64,000 nt of DNA from Oscillospiraceae bacterium (GCA_015068495.1 SVKL01000003.1:1-64000); one strand, 5' to 3'. Shown: positions 25,455 through 33,097, counted from the stretch's first letter. A program made the numbers and translations. The notes: a model not told the origin generated them from the letters alone.

Positions 25455-25467
25455 ACGGAATTTTAAG

Positions 25468-25809
25468 TTAAACCTTTTCCTTAACCTTTGCAGCCTTACC
25501 GAAACGATCACGCAGGTAGTACAGCTTAGCGCGACGTACTTTACCCTTACGAACAGTTTCTACGCTTGCAATACGGGGAGAGTGAACAGGGAAAACCTTC
25601 TCACAACCTACACCGTAGCTGACGCGACGAACAGTGATGGTCTCACCGATGCCGCCGTGCTTCCGGGCGATGATGGTGCCTTCAAACACCTGAATACGCT
25701 CACGGGAGCCTTCCTTGATCCGTACGTGCACACGAACAGTGTCGCCAACCCGCATTTCGGGCAGCTCTTCCTTCATGTACTGGCTAGACAGAGCCTTAAC
25801 CAAATCCAT
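25468..25809 (-). CDS. rplS: 50S ribosomal protein L19
   Basis: L19 is a 113-residue ribosomal protein near the 30S-50S interface. The sequence has the family core [32 protein letters not shown] and [20 protein letters not shown], and ends with [20 protein letters not shown]. It is transcribed alone from its own promoter with a leader of about 90 nt, and a terminator follows. Elsewhere in Firmicutes rplS often follows trmD; here the upstream gene is an unrelated hypothetical one. Confidence 0.97.
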   Translation of the reverse strand: MDLVKALSSQYMKEELPEMRVGDTVRVHVRIKEGSRERIQVFEGTIIARKHGGIGETITVRRVSYGVGCEKVFPVHSPRIASVETVRKGKVRRAKLYYLRDRFGKAAKVKEKV

Positions 25810-25903
25810 ATCTTCGTCCTCCTTAATATTAGGCGTTCATGCAGCGATTTCCCCGGCGATATGGTTCCCGGCACTGTAGAGGACGCACCTTGCTTTTTCA
25901 GAC
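25810..25903 (-). ncRNA. candidate structured leader of rplS (L19 leader type)
   Basis: The untranslated region between the promoter and the rplS ATG is about 90 nt, GC-richer than its flanks and has several short inverted segments (for example GCCGGGAA and CGCCGGGG). A ribosomal-protein leader of the L19 type is known in Firmicutes, but I cannot confirm the consensus fold by eye. Confidence 0.35.
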
Positions 25904-25909
25904 CGAGCT

Positions 25910-25938
25910 ATTCTAGCACATAAAAACACAAAAATCAA
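25910..25938 (-). promoter_or_regulatory. sigma-A-like promoter of rplS
   Basis: Minus strand TTGATT (25933-25938), 17 bp, TAGAAT (25910-25915), preceded by TGTGC. Confidence 0.65.
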
Positions 25939-26004
25939 GTACTTTTTTAGAAAAATAAAGATAATTTTCCGGTTTTTTACAACGCAAATCCCAAATTTCC
26001 TAAG

Positions 26005-26547
26005 TTATAGTCTGTTGGCAATGTATCGAAAAAGAAAATCGGTATCGGCAAACAACACATCTTCTATCATATCCCCTGCCATCAAGCGCTCTAGATGATT
26101 CACTTTTATTTGCGTGAGGTGTATAGGACTATTTGCAGATGAATATAACAACACAGGAATTTCTGCGTTGGTATTGATATCCCATTTACCAAGCTTTCTG
26201 CGCCTTACAGGCCTATAAGCGAGGGGGGTATCAACCAGACTCATCCTTGGGATAAATTTCTCAATAGAGTACATTCCCTTGTTCCAAAAATGTACCGCAC
26301 AATTTTTCCGCAAAAGGCCAAATAAGCGGATATTATAGGTTTCGTTAGCAGTTTTCAATAATACCGCCGTTCCGTATCGGTTGCTTGGAAATAGAAATGC
26401 AGGTATTGTAATCTTGTATTCAATACTGTTCACATTTGCAAAATGTTTGATCTTATGCAAAAGCAACATCCGCTTAAGTACAAAGCGCAAAAAAATGTAT
26501 ATGTAGTAAAGTGAAAAAATTAACAGCAGATGCCAAAGTAGTTTCAT
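26005..26547 (-). CDS. hypothetical membrane-anchored protein
   Basis: This gene encodes 180 residues from the ATG at 26547 (MKLLWHLLLIFSLYYIYIFL), which has AAGGGTG 5-6 nt upstream. Earlier in-frame starts lack a ribosome binding site. The N-terminal 25 residues form one membrane helix or signal anchor. The rest is a basic, beta-rich soluble domain with KYKITIPAFLFPSNRYG-like strands and many aromatic residues. I recognise no domain. It is AT-rich compared with neighbouring genes, stands alone between tRNA-Pro(GGG) and rplS, and has no clear terminator, so it may be recently acquired. An integral role in the envelope is only a guess. Confidence 0.6.
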   Translation of the reverse strand: MKLLWHLLLIFSLYYIYIFLRFVLKRMLLLHKIKHFANVNSIEYKITIPAFLFPSNRYGTAVLLKTANETYNIRLFGLLRKNCAVHFWNKGMYSIEKFIPRMSLVDTPLAYRPVRRRKLGKWDINTNAEIPVLLYSSANSPIHLTQIKVNHLERLMAGDMIEDVLFADTDFLFRYIANRL

Positions 26548-26618
26548 ACAATCACCCTTACAAGTATGGTTTTCTCCTGTAGGAACAATTATAGCTGACA
26601 AATTCTATATAGTCTAGT

Positions 26619-26638
26619 GGTAGAAAAACGGTAGATAA
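26619..26638 (+). repeat. tandem GGTAGA direct repeat, 78 nt downstream of tRNA-Pro(GGG)
   Basis: Two copies of GGTAGA(A/T)AA occur at an 11-bp period (26619 and 26630). A matching pair, in the same orientation relative to the tRNA, lies 76 nt downstream of tRNA-Pro(CGG) at 30710-30729. Tandem short direct repeats beside a tRNA 3' end resemble arm-type binding sites of tyrosine integrases. No integrase gene is present. Confidence 0.4.
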
Positions 26639-26679
26639 GTCATGCTTAGCATTTAGAAAACACGGCAAAAAGGTTATAA

Positions 26680-26714
26680 AAATACCGTGGAATCGGTTAA
26701 ATTCCACGGTATTT
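26680..26714 (-). terminator. terminator of tRNA-Pro(GGG)
   Basis: AATACCGTGGAAT (26681-26693) pairs perfectly with ATTCCACGGTATT (26701-26713), 13 bp, loop of 7. It begins two bases after the tRNA CCA end, and a T-run follows on the minus strand. Confidence 0.88.
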
Positions 26715-26715
26715 T

Positions 26716-26792
26716 TGGTCCGAGTTACTGGATTCGAACCAGCGGCCTCTTGAACCCCATTCAAGCGCGATACCAAACTTCGCCAAACCCGG
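26716..26792 (-). tRNA. tRNA-Pro(GGG)
   Basis: A 77-nt cloverleaf with CCA encoded. The acceptor CCGGGTT pairs with AACTCGG (one G-U). The anticodon stem CTTGA/TCAAG holds the loop ATGGGGT, so the anticodon is GGG (26758-26756). The T arm contains GGTTCGAATCC. It reads CCC and CCU codons. The D-arm region GGCGAAGTTTGGTATCGCG is identical to that of the other tRNA-Pro at 30558. Confidence 0.95.
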
Positions 26793-26822
26793 ATTTTGCT
26801 TGCATCTTTCGATAGCCACAGT

Positions 26823-26851
26823 ATGATAACACACTCCGGCGAAAAATGCAA
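26823..26851 (-). promoter_or_regulatory. promoter of tRNA-Pro(GGG)
   Basis: Minus strand TTGCAT (26846-26851), 17 bp, TATCAT (26823-26828). The start point would lie about 25 nt before the mature tRNA. Confidence 0.6.
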
Positions 26852-26873
26852 GCACTTTTTTGAAAAATTTATT

Positions 26874-27098
26874 TTATTCGCCGATTTCTGTGCGAACAAC
26901 CTTACCGAGGTTCCATAATCTGACCACCTGCTGCTCCGCCTCGGCTTTTTCCTTCTCGGAATTATACTCTACATAAACCGTATGTGCGCTGCAGTCAGCA
27001 CACTCAACCTGAACATTCCAGCCGCCCTCGTGCATAACTAAGCCTGCACCGTGGCAAATGGGACATTCCTCTAAAATGTAATTGGGATTTAACTCCAT
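26874..27098 (-). CDS. small zinc-ribbon protein, Lar-like
   Basis: This 74-residue protein has CPICHGAG and VECADCSAH, four Cys in CxxC pairs, followed by a charged helix and VVRLWNLGK. The arrangement resembles Lar-type restriction alleviation and other phage zinc-ribbon proteins, where two CxxC pairs precede an Ala/Trp/Asn ending. The start at 27098 (ATG) has AAGGAG 8 nt upstream, and a TTG two codons earlier is too close. It lies 12 bp after the TIGR03936 gene and probably belongs to that transcript. The function is unknown. Confidence 0.6.
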   Translation of the reverse strand: MELNPNYILEECPICHGAGLVMHEGGWNVQVECADCSAHTVYVEYNSEKEKAEAEQQVVRLWNLGKVVRTEIGE

Positions 27099-27110
27099 AA
27101 TCAACGCTCC

Positions 27111-27770
27111 TTATCGAAAAACATTCATATCGCCGTCGTAAATCTCAAGGCGTCTGCACTTGGCAAAATCCGGTTTCAATGCCGGCAAATACCTGTCAAC
27201 AGCCTGCGCCAGCTGCATCGGATTCAGCGATGGGTTCTGACAGCAAACTGTACAGTCAAGTATCAGTTCCCTCTCCCCTGCCTGCTTTACCTCAAGACGG
27301 CGAAGCATAGGAATAATATCCTGCTCCTGCATACCGTTTTTGCTCTTTTTGGGCACAAGCAGACTGTCCTGCGAAAACAGCTGCTCTATGGAAGCCTGCG
27401 CATTTTGCGGGATATTACCATCATATTCGAAAACAACTTCACAGTGCAAATAAGACAGTTCCTTTATCTTCCTACCGGCATCATACGCCTGCAGCACCTT
27501 TACGCCGTCTACAGTGACGTTGTTCAGACGGTCACAAATATCCTCGCCGGAAACAGATACACCGTCCAAATCGAAGTCTAAAAGCTCACATACGCTCTCA
27601 ACACCTACCGACATAGGCAGCGCAATGGAAACGGACGGACGGGGGTTAAAGCCTTGTGTGTGTGTTAAGGGTAAACCCGCTCGCTTAAAAGATCTCTGAA
27701 AAACACGCATCAAATCCAGGTGAGACATCCATACTGCATTGCCGGTTTTCTCAAATAATAATCTAGGCAT
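27111..27770 (-). CDS. radical SAM-associated protein, TIGR03936/DUF2344
   Basis: This 219-residue companion protein is often fused to or adjacent to the TIGR03960 radical SAM enzyme. The N-terminal FEKTGNAVWMSHLDLMRVFQR and HTQGFNPRPSVSIALPMSVG near residues 37-56 are the hallmark. Its fold is not catalytic in any way I can see. It begins 8 nt inside the end of the TIGR03960 gene, so the two are translationally coupled. In many Firmicutes the pair sits before rplU or rng; here those genes are absent. Confidence 0.9.
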   Translation of the reverse strand: MPRLLFEKTGNAVWMSHLDLMRVFQRSFKRAGLPLTHTQGFNPRPSVSIALPMSVGVESVCELLDFDLDGVSVSGEDICDRLNNVTVDGVKVLQAYDAGRKIKELSYLHCEVVFEYDGNIPQNAQASIEQLFSQDSLLVPKKSKNGMQEQDIIPMLRRLEVKQAGERELILDCTVCCQNPSLNPMQLAQAVDRYLPALKPDFAKCRRLEIYDGDMNVFR

Positions 27771-29598
27771 CGCACGTTACCCCCTGCAACAGGCAATTTG
27801 CCCCGCAACCGCTGCAGCTGTGCCGGCAATCCGGCGTTACATTGCCTGCGTAGGCTTGTACCCGCTCCCGGAGCAGGAATTTTTTAGATACACCAACATC
27901 TATGGTATCCCAAGGCAAAACCTCATCCTCGGCATAGCCACGCACTGTATAGAAGTCCGGGTCAATACCGCAGGAATCAAAAGCATCCAACCAAGCCTGA
28001 TAATTGAAGTATTCATCCCAACCGTCAAGACGTGCGCCGTTTTCCAAGGCTTTCTCGATTACTGCACCAAGGCGACGATCCCCACGGGCAGTCACTGCTT
28101 CCAAGCGGCTGATGTCGGGTGTATGGTAGTTGTACTCAATAGATTTGGAATAGAAATGCTCTTTTAACAGCCTGCAGCGCCGCAGATATTCCTGCGGATC
28201 TATTTGCTTTTCCCACTGGAACGGTGTGTGGGGCTTGGGCACAAAGTAGGCAGTTGCCACGTGAACACGCAAGCCACGCTTTTTATTGGATGCCTGCTCT
28301 TTCCACACTTTTATTATTTTATATACAAGCTCAGCGATACCTAACACGTCTTCGTCGGTTTCGGTGGGCAGACCAAGCATAAAATAAAGCTTCACATTGT
28401 TCCAGCCACCGGAAAAAGCGTTGGCGCAGGTTGTCAGAATCTCGTCTTCCGTGAGATTTTTATTGATTACGTCTCTTAACCGCTGTGTTCCGGCCTCAGG
28501 CGCAAAGGTAAGGCCGCTCTTGCGGAGCGTCTGCAGTTTCTGCATCAGTTCACGGGAGAAATTGTCTGCCCGCAGTGATGGCACAGACAGGTTGACCCGA
28601 TGATTTTCACAATAGGGTATCATTGCATCTGTCAGCTCTTTTAACCCTTTGTAATCAGAGGTAGAAAGGCTGGAGAGCGTAATTTCATTGTGACCGGAAT
28701 CTGAAAGGGTTTCCACAGCTTGCTTGTACAACACCTCCGGACTCTTCTTTCGCACAGGACGATAAGCAAATCCGGCCTGACAGAAGCGGCAACCGCGAAT
28801 ACAGCCGCGGAACAGCTCTAAATTTGCTCTGTCGTGGACAATTTCTGTAGATGGCACAATTGTCTTGGTTGGGAAATAGGCCTTGTCCAAATCCTCTATG
28901 ATACGCTTGGTAACAACAGCAGGCGCACCGTTTTTCGGCGTGATGGCTGCCAATGTTCCGTCCTCGTTATAGCTGTGAGTATAGAATGACGGAACATATA
29001 TGCCCGGGATTTTCGCAACCTCGCGAAGATAGGTGTCCTTTGACCAGTCCTCGGCCTTTGCCCGGTCGTACAGCGTCACAATTTCCTCTGTGATCTCCTC
29101 GCCTTCCCCAAGGGAAAAGAAGTCTATAAAATCAGCCAGCGGCTCAGGATTAAATGCGCAGACACCGCCTGCAAACACAATGTTCTTAAGGTCTTTGCGT
29201 TCCGCGCTGTGAATAGGAATTCCGGAGAGCTTCAGCATATTGACAATATTGGTGTAGCACATCTCATAGCCGATGGTAAAGGCAATCATATCGAATTCTT
29301 TAACAGGGCTTTGGCTCTCCAGCGCCCACAGAGGCAGGTTGTTTGCCCGCATTGCCTCTTCCATATCGCCCCAAGGCGCAAAGACACGCTCACACCACAC
29401 GCCGTCCATTTGGTTCATAACGCCGTACAGAATCCGCATACCCACATTGGACATACCGATTTCGTAGGTATCCGGAAAGCAAAAGGCAACTCTCACGCGT
29501 ACGTCAGACAGGTCTTTTTTTATTTCGTTGTATTCTCCTCCGATATATCGTGCAGGCTTTTGCACAGTTGGAAGAATTCTTTGCAGCAATTCCGTCAT
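27763..29598 (-). CDS. B12-binding-type radical SAM protein, TIGR03960 family
   Basis: This 611-residue protein has an N-terminal cobalamin-binding-like domain (about 1-200), then a radical SAM domain with the [4Fe-4S] motif CxxxCxxC in RGCIRGCRFCQAGF near residues 265-278. The segment APEAGTQRLRDVINKNL and the ending with HSCSGCGANC, a Cys cluster, are typical. The substrate is unknown to me; a role in RNA or protein modification is an inference from its conserved pairing with TIGR03936. It follows the M50 protease gene with a gap of 26 bp. Confidence 0.9.
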   Translation of the reverse strand: MTELLQRILPTVQKPARYIGGEYNEIKKDLSDVRVRVAFCFPDTYEIGMSNVGMRILYGVMNQMDGVWCERVFAPWGDMEEAMRANNLPLWALESQSPVKEFDMIAFTIGYEMCYTNIVNMLKLSGIPIHSAERKDLKNIVFAGGVCAFNPEPLADFIDFFSLGEGEEITEEIVTLYDRAKAEDWSKDTYLREVAKIPGIYVPSFYTHSYNEDGTLAAITPKNGAPAVVTKRIIEDLDKAYFPTKTIVPSTEIVHDRANLELFRGCIRGCRFCQAGFAYRPVRKKSPEVLYKQAVETLSDSGHNEITLSSLSTSDYKGLKELTDAMIPYCENHRVNLSVPSLRADNFSRELMQKLQTLRKSGLTFAPEAGTQRLRDVINKNLTEDEILTTCANAFSGGWNNVKLYFMLGLPTETDEDVLGIAELVYKIIKVWKEQASNKKRGLRVHVATAYFVPKPHTPFQWEKQIDPQEYLRRCRLLKEHFYSKSIEYNYHTPDISRLEAVTARGDRRLGAVIEKALENGARLDGWDEYFNYQAWLDAFDSCGIDPDFYTVRGYAEDEVLPWDTIDVGVSKKFLLRERVQAYAGNVTPDCRHSCSGCGANCLLQGVTCDA

Positions 29599-29624
29599 AG
29601 CGCTACCTCATTTCATAAGTAGGA

Positions 29625-30176
29625 CTATTGTACCCCGCAAACGCTTTCATTGCAAGGGTTTTTTCTGCATTTCAGACAAAGTCCGATTGCAATTGCGATA
29701 GGAAGAATGCCCAAACCTAAACAGAAAGACAGATATACACCGCCCAACAGCAAGAGTACTCGGCAAATTCGCTGCTGCATAAAGAAACGTTTGGGATTTT
29801 TAATCAAAAGCTGCAATATGTGTCCGCCGTCTAAAGGCAATAGCGGCAGCAGATTGTACATTGATAAGAGCCAACAGCATAATGCCAGCTCAGGGAACCA
29901 ACGGGCAAACACAGTTGGAATCAACCCGCCAATTGGACCTGCTAGAATTGAAAGAAGCTGTTTCCCATCGGATAAGCCGCTGCTCTCCATTATCGCGCCG
30001 CCAATAGATACTGTAAGAAAAAAGACATTTCCGCCGCAGAGTTTGACCGCAATATAATGGCATAACTCGTGACATATCACGGCCAACAACCACGCAGTCA
30101 GCCAGCGAATTGGTACTAAAAACAGCAAAACAGCTAAATAGACATATGTATTTGTGTGAATTCGAAATTGCATCAT
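29625..30176 (-). CDS. M50 site-2 protease family protein (SpoIVFB-like)
   Basis: This polytopic intramembrane metalloprotease has 183 residues. The zinc motif HELCH lies in the second helix near residue 36, and the conserved NLLPLLPLDGGHIL near 107-120 provides the third ligand (Asp). About five helices are predicted. SpoIVFB, the pro-sigma-K protease, belongs to this family, and a spore former needs one, but the short length and lack of a CBS domain fit several M50 groups, so the assignment is open. The 5' ATG overlaps the stop of the 93-residue gene upstream. Confidence 0.8.
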   Translation of the reverse strand: MMQFRIHTNTYVYLAVLLFLVPIRWLTAWLLAVICHELCHYIAVKLCGGNVFFLTVSIGGAIMESSGLSDGKQLLSILAGPIGGLIPTVFARWFPELALCCWLLSMYNLLPLLPLDGGHILQLLIKNPKRFFMQQRICRVLLLLGGVYLSFCLGLGILPIAIAIGLCLKCRKNPCNESVCGVQ

Positions 30177-30454
30177 TTAGAATCACTGTCTACAATATCG
30201 CGACAGAAGGCAAAAAAAGCATCACCAACAGAATCTCCATCACCGATTTTTTCAACCATCGTTGAAAATGCGGCGGCGGTTACATCTGCATCACCCGGAA
30301 TAATATATCGGATGATATTATGACGGATAAAAATGTAAGCAGCAACCGAAATAGCCAAAAGTAGCACCACAAAAAACTGTGGTCTTCCGCGATGCTTCTT
30401 TGTGGTTGGATACCGTTTTTTTAATTCAGGATTATATTCGATGCAATAACTCAT
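30173..30454 (-). CDS. small membrane protein coupled to the M50 protease
   Basis: This gene encodes 93 residues from the ATG at 30454 (MSYCIEYNPELKKRY), which has AGGAGGT 7 nt upstream. A basic N-terminus precedes one membrane helix (about residues 27-43) and a soluble tail with AAAFSTMVEKIGDGDSVGDA. Its TGA overlaps the M50 start (ATGATG). SpoIVFA, which regulates SpoIVFB, is also an upstream membrane neighbour, and I infer a similar partner relationship from order and topology only. I see no sequence match to SpoIVFA. Confidence 0.6.
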   Translation of the reverse strand: MSYCIEYNPELKKRYPTTKKHRGRPQFFVVLLLAISVAAYIFIRHNIIRYIIPGDADVTAAAFSTMVEKIGDGDSVGDAFFAFCRDIVDSDSK

Positions 30455-30516
30455 AATACTACCTCCTGTAAAGCATACGCCTCTACTCCGGATTCTATGA
30501 AAAGTGATTGCGCCTC

Positions 30517-30545
30517 TTGACAATAACTATATTTTTCACTATAAT
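30517..30545 (+). promoter_or_regulatory. consensus promoter of tRNA-Pro(CGG)
   Basis: TTGACA (30517-30522), 17 bp, TATAAT (30540-30545): both hexamers are exact. The tRNA starts 13 bases after the -10, so the leader is very short. Confidence 0.9.
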
Positions 30546-30557
30546 ACTTCTCGTCAT

Positions 30558-30634
30558 CGGGGTGTGGCGAAGTTTGGTATCGCGCTTGGTTCGGGTCCAA
30601 GAGGCCTCGGGTTCAAATCCCGACACTCCGACCA
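30558..30634 (+). tRNA. tRNA-Pro(CGG)
   Basis: A 77-nt cloverleaf with encoded CCA. CGGGGTG pairs with CACTCCG (one G-U). The anticodon arm CTTGG/CCAAG has the loop TTCGGGT, anticodon CGG (30592-30594), reading CCG. The T arm contains GGTTCAAATCC. It shares the D-arm with tRNA-Pro(GGG). Confidence 0.96.
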
Positions 30635-30637
30635 TAG

Positions 30638-30675
30638 AAAAGCATCGAAATCGAAAGGTTTCGGTGCTTTTTCTA
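30638..30675 (+). terminator. terminator of tRNA-Pro(CGG)
   Basis: AAAAGCATCGAAA (30638-30650) pairs with TTTCGGTGCTTTT (30659-30671), 13 bp with one G-U, loop of 8, followed by T-rich sequence. It starts four bases past the CCA. Confidence 0.85.
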
Positions 30676-30709
30676 ACTTTTATAGAAGAATTTTACAGAG
30701 TCTGCGCGA

Positions 30710-30729
30710 TTATCTACCATTTATCTACC
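30710..30729 (-). repeat. tandem GGTAGA direct repeat, 76 nt downstream of tRNA-Pro(CGG)
   Basis: On the minus strand two copies of GGTAGATAA at 11-bp period. It mirrors the pair at 26619-26638 in distance and orientation relative to its tRNA-Pro. Confidence 0.4.
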
Positions 30730-30801
30730 GCCGACATTTGCTTTTTATGCATAGCAGCCTTCACTTTGCGAAATACTATTCAAAACCTGTGGAGGGATTC
30801 T

Positions 30802-31776
30802 ATGTGTACGGCAATTACATTTTCCGGAAAGGACTTCTATTTCGGAAGAACACTGGATCTGGAACGGATTTACGGTGAGGAGATTGTTATCTCACCCCGC
30901 AATTTCCCCATACGCTTTCTGCAAAGACCGTCTTTTGAACACCACTATGCAATCATTGGCGTTGCGCATATTGAAGATGGATACCCGCTGTATTATGATG
31001 CTGCAAATGAAGCGAGTTTGTGTATGGCCGGGCTGAATTTCTCCGGATTTGCACAATACGGGGAAAGTGTCAAGGACAAGGACAACGTAGCCTGCTTTGA
31101 ATTCATCCCTTGGGTTCTTGGACAGTGCAGCAGCGTGGAGGATGTGCGAAAACTGCTGCCGCAGCTGCAATTGACCGGAATCCCTTTCAATGAAAATCTT
31201 CCCACAGCACAGCTTCACTGGATCATTGCCGACCGAAAGGATTGCATTACTGTTGAATCAGTGGCAAACGGTATTTGCGTCCACGACAATCCGGTTGGGG
31301 TACTGACTAACAACCCACCCTTTGTTGAGCAGATGTTTCAGCTTCGTAATTATATGCAGCTGTCCCCAAATCCGCCGGAGAACCGTTTCTCCCCTGACAT
31401 TGACCTCACTCCCTACAGCCACGGAATGGGCGCCATTGGACTTCCGGGGGATTTATCATCCCAATCCCGCTTTGTCCGCGCGGCGTTTACCAAGCTAAAC
31501 TCCCTTTGTACAGAGCAAGAATGTGTCAGTCAGTTTTTTCATATTCTGGATACTGTGAGTCAAACCCGGGGCTGCAGCCGCCAAGAGGACGGAAACTGTA
31601 TAATGACCCAGTACACCTCCTGCTGTAATGCAAGCAAGGGTGTATACTATTACACCACCTATGGGAACCGTCGTATTTCCGCTGTGGAGCTGCACCGTGA
31701 AAATCCGGAGGGCAATCAGCTGCTCCGTTTTCCACTGGTGATGGGAGAGGATATTCGATTTTTGAACAGAAAATAA
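30802..31776 (+). CDS. choloylglycine hydrolase family protein (bile salt hydrolase or penicillin V acylase)
   Basis: This Ntn-hydrolase has 324 residues. It would deconjugate glycine/taurine bile salts or cleave related amides. The start at 30802 exposes Cys2 as the N-terminal nucleophile after Met removal (MCTAITFSGKDFYFGRTLD), and GGAGGG lies 5 nt before it. Longer in-frame starts run through the tRNA gene and are rejected. Other family residues are present: Arg16 and Asp19 in GRTLDLE, Asn in ANEASLCMAGLNFSG, Asn in VLTNNPPFVEQ, and Arg in SRFVRAAF. PRNFP and TNNP suggest the BSH side. It stands alone between tRNA-Pro(CGG) and a strong terminator. Its promoter is not obvious. Confidence 0.88.
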   Translation: MCTAITFSGKDFYFGRTLDLERIYGEEIVISPRNFPIRFLQRPSFEHHYAIIGVAHIEDGYPLYYDAANEASLCMAGLNFSGFAQYGESVKDKDNVACFEFIPWVLGQCSSVEDVRKLLPQLQLTGIPFNENLPTAQLHWIIADRKDCITVESVANGICVHDNPVGVLTNNPPFVEQMFQLRNYMQLSPNPPENRFSPDIDLTPYSHGMGAIGLPGDLSSQSRFVRAAFTKLNSLCTEQECVSQFFHILDTVSQTRGCSRQEDGNCIMTQYTSCCNASKGVYYYTTYGNRRISAVELHRENPEGNQLLRFPLVMGEDIRFLNRK

Positions 31777-31791
31777 GATTAAATTCGCAAG

Positions 31792-31822
31792 AAAACAGAG
31801 GACATCAGTCCTCTGTTTTTAT
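31792..31822 (+). terminator. terminator after the choloylglycine hydrolase gene
   Basis: A 12-bp perfect stem (AAAACAGAGGAC 31792-31803 with GTCCTCTGTTTT 31808-31819), loop ATCA, then a T-rich run. Confidence 0.9.
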
Positions 31823-31841
31823 TTATCGCAAAAGGAACTTG

Positions 31842-31871
31842 TTGACATTCAATCCTATGTTCTTATATAAT
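31842..31871 (+). promoter_or_regulatory. consensus promoter of the methyltransferase gene
   Basis: TTGACA (31842-31847), 18 bp, TATAAT (31866-31871). The leader to the ATG at 31940 is about 60 nt. Confidence 0.75.
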
Positions 31872-31939
31872 AAATCGGCAGAAGACTATGTTATATACCC
31901 TATGTTTCACATTTTGATATTGATTTTTAAGGACGCATT

Positions 31940-33097
31940 ATGAAGAAAACCCTAAATTACGTGATTGAGAATAAGTGCTTGCAAAAGTTGACCCTTAGTA
32001 AGTGCGTTGATGCAAATATTCTTCGTGCTACCGGCAGACTAATTGAATTAAAGGGCCGTCTGCATTTAGCACTGGAATTTTACTATGCAAACGGAAAGGT
32101 CCTTCAGCAGAACATTCCGGCTGAAAAGGCGCCGGAATATATTGCACAGCTTATTCCCGGTCAATACAAGCAATTAAACCTCACTACAACTGGCGGCAGT
32201 TACGAAGTAAAGGTCTCCAAAAAAGAAAAAATTACAATCATCGACCATATCAAGGCCGATAGACTCACCGCGGCTTCAATGGAGCACAACAGGAAAAAGC
32301 AATATATCCTTTCTGACGATAAGCCGTTGGATTTCTTAATTGCTTTGGGGATTCAGGACGAAAAAGGAAACATTTTTGACAAAAAGCGTTCTAAATTCCG
32401 GCAGATTAACCGCTTTTTAGAGATTGTTTCCGATGTAGAGGATAGCATCGTAAGCGGCGATGAGCTGTATATTCTTGACTTATGCTGTGGAAAGAGCTAT
32501 CTGAGCTTTGCGGTTTATTACTATTTTGCAAAACTTCGTGGCTGTAAGGTAACGATGGACTGCGTGGATCTAAAGGAAGATGTGATTCTGTACTGTTCTG
32601 AGGTTGCCAAAAAGCTGAACTACACCGGCCTACATTTTATTGCCGGCGATATTCGCGACTTCCCCATTCGCCGTACACCGGATTTGACAGTATCCCTTCA
32701 CGCTTGCGATATTGCGACAGATATCGTTCTTGCCAAGGGAATTGATTCCGGCTCACGGGTTATTCTCTCTACCCCCTGCTGTCACCACGAAATGATGCAC
32801 CAGCTGAAGCCTACCGGCAACTACACAGACTTCCTGCTGGAGCACTCCATTCTGAAGCAAAAGCTTGCCGATGCGGCTACCGATGCACTGCGGTGCAAGG
32901 TTTTGGAAATCAACGGCTACGATGTGACTGCTCTAGAGCTGATTGACCCGGAGGAAACACCCAAAAACGTATTGATTCGCGGCATTAAAAGAAACAAAAC
33001 AAACCGGAAGCAGATTGAACAACTGAAAACCGAGTATAATGCGATTTGTGAGGCGCTTGGTATAGAGCCATATCTAAAAAAAGAATATGTTCAGTAA
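31940..33097 (+). CDS. class I SAM-dependent methyltransferase
   Basis: This 385-residue protein has an N-terminal domain of about 165 residues and a Rossmann methyltransferase domain. Motif I is LDLCCGKSYLSFAVYYY near residues 179-195, followed by an acidic second strand (DCVDLKED) and SLHACDIATDI and TPCCHHEMMH in place of motif IV. The CCxxH pattern and HACD are shared by GSTCD-like/Methyltransf_32 proteins that probably act on RNA. The substrate is not known. A consensus promoter precedes it, and it ends in a palindromic terminator shared with the glycosyltransferase gene on the other strand. Confidence 0.82.
   Translation: MKKTLNYVIENKCLQKLTLSKCVDANILRATGRLIELKGRLHLALEFYYANGKVLQQNIPAEKAPEYIAQLIPGQYKQLNLTTTGGSYEVKVSKKEKITIIDHIKADRLTAASMEHNRKKQYILSDDKPLDFLIALGIQDEKGNIFDKKRSKFRQINRFLEIVSDVEDSIVSGDELYILDLCCGKSYLSFAVYYYFAKLRGCKVTMDCVDLKEDVILYCSEVAKKLNYTGLHFIAGDIRDFPIRRTPDLTVSLHACDIATDIVLAKGIDSGSRVILSTPCCHHEMMHQLKPTGNYTDFLLEHSILKQKLADAATDALRCKVLEINGYDVTALELIDPEETPKNVLIRGIKRNKTNRKQIEQLKTEYNAICEALGIEPYLKKEYVQ

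Noticed and set aside
26558-26899. 113-residue open frame on the minus strand
   Set aside because: It runs straight through tRNA-Pro(GGG), its terminator and its promoter.
30508-30801. 98-codon N-terminal extension of the choloylglycine hydrolase
   Set aside because: It spans the promoter, the tRNA-Pro(CGG) and its terminator, and would hide the catalytic Cys2.
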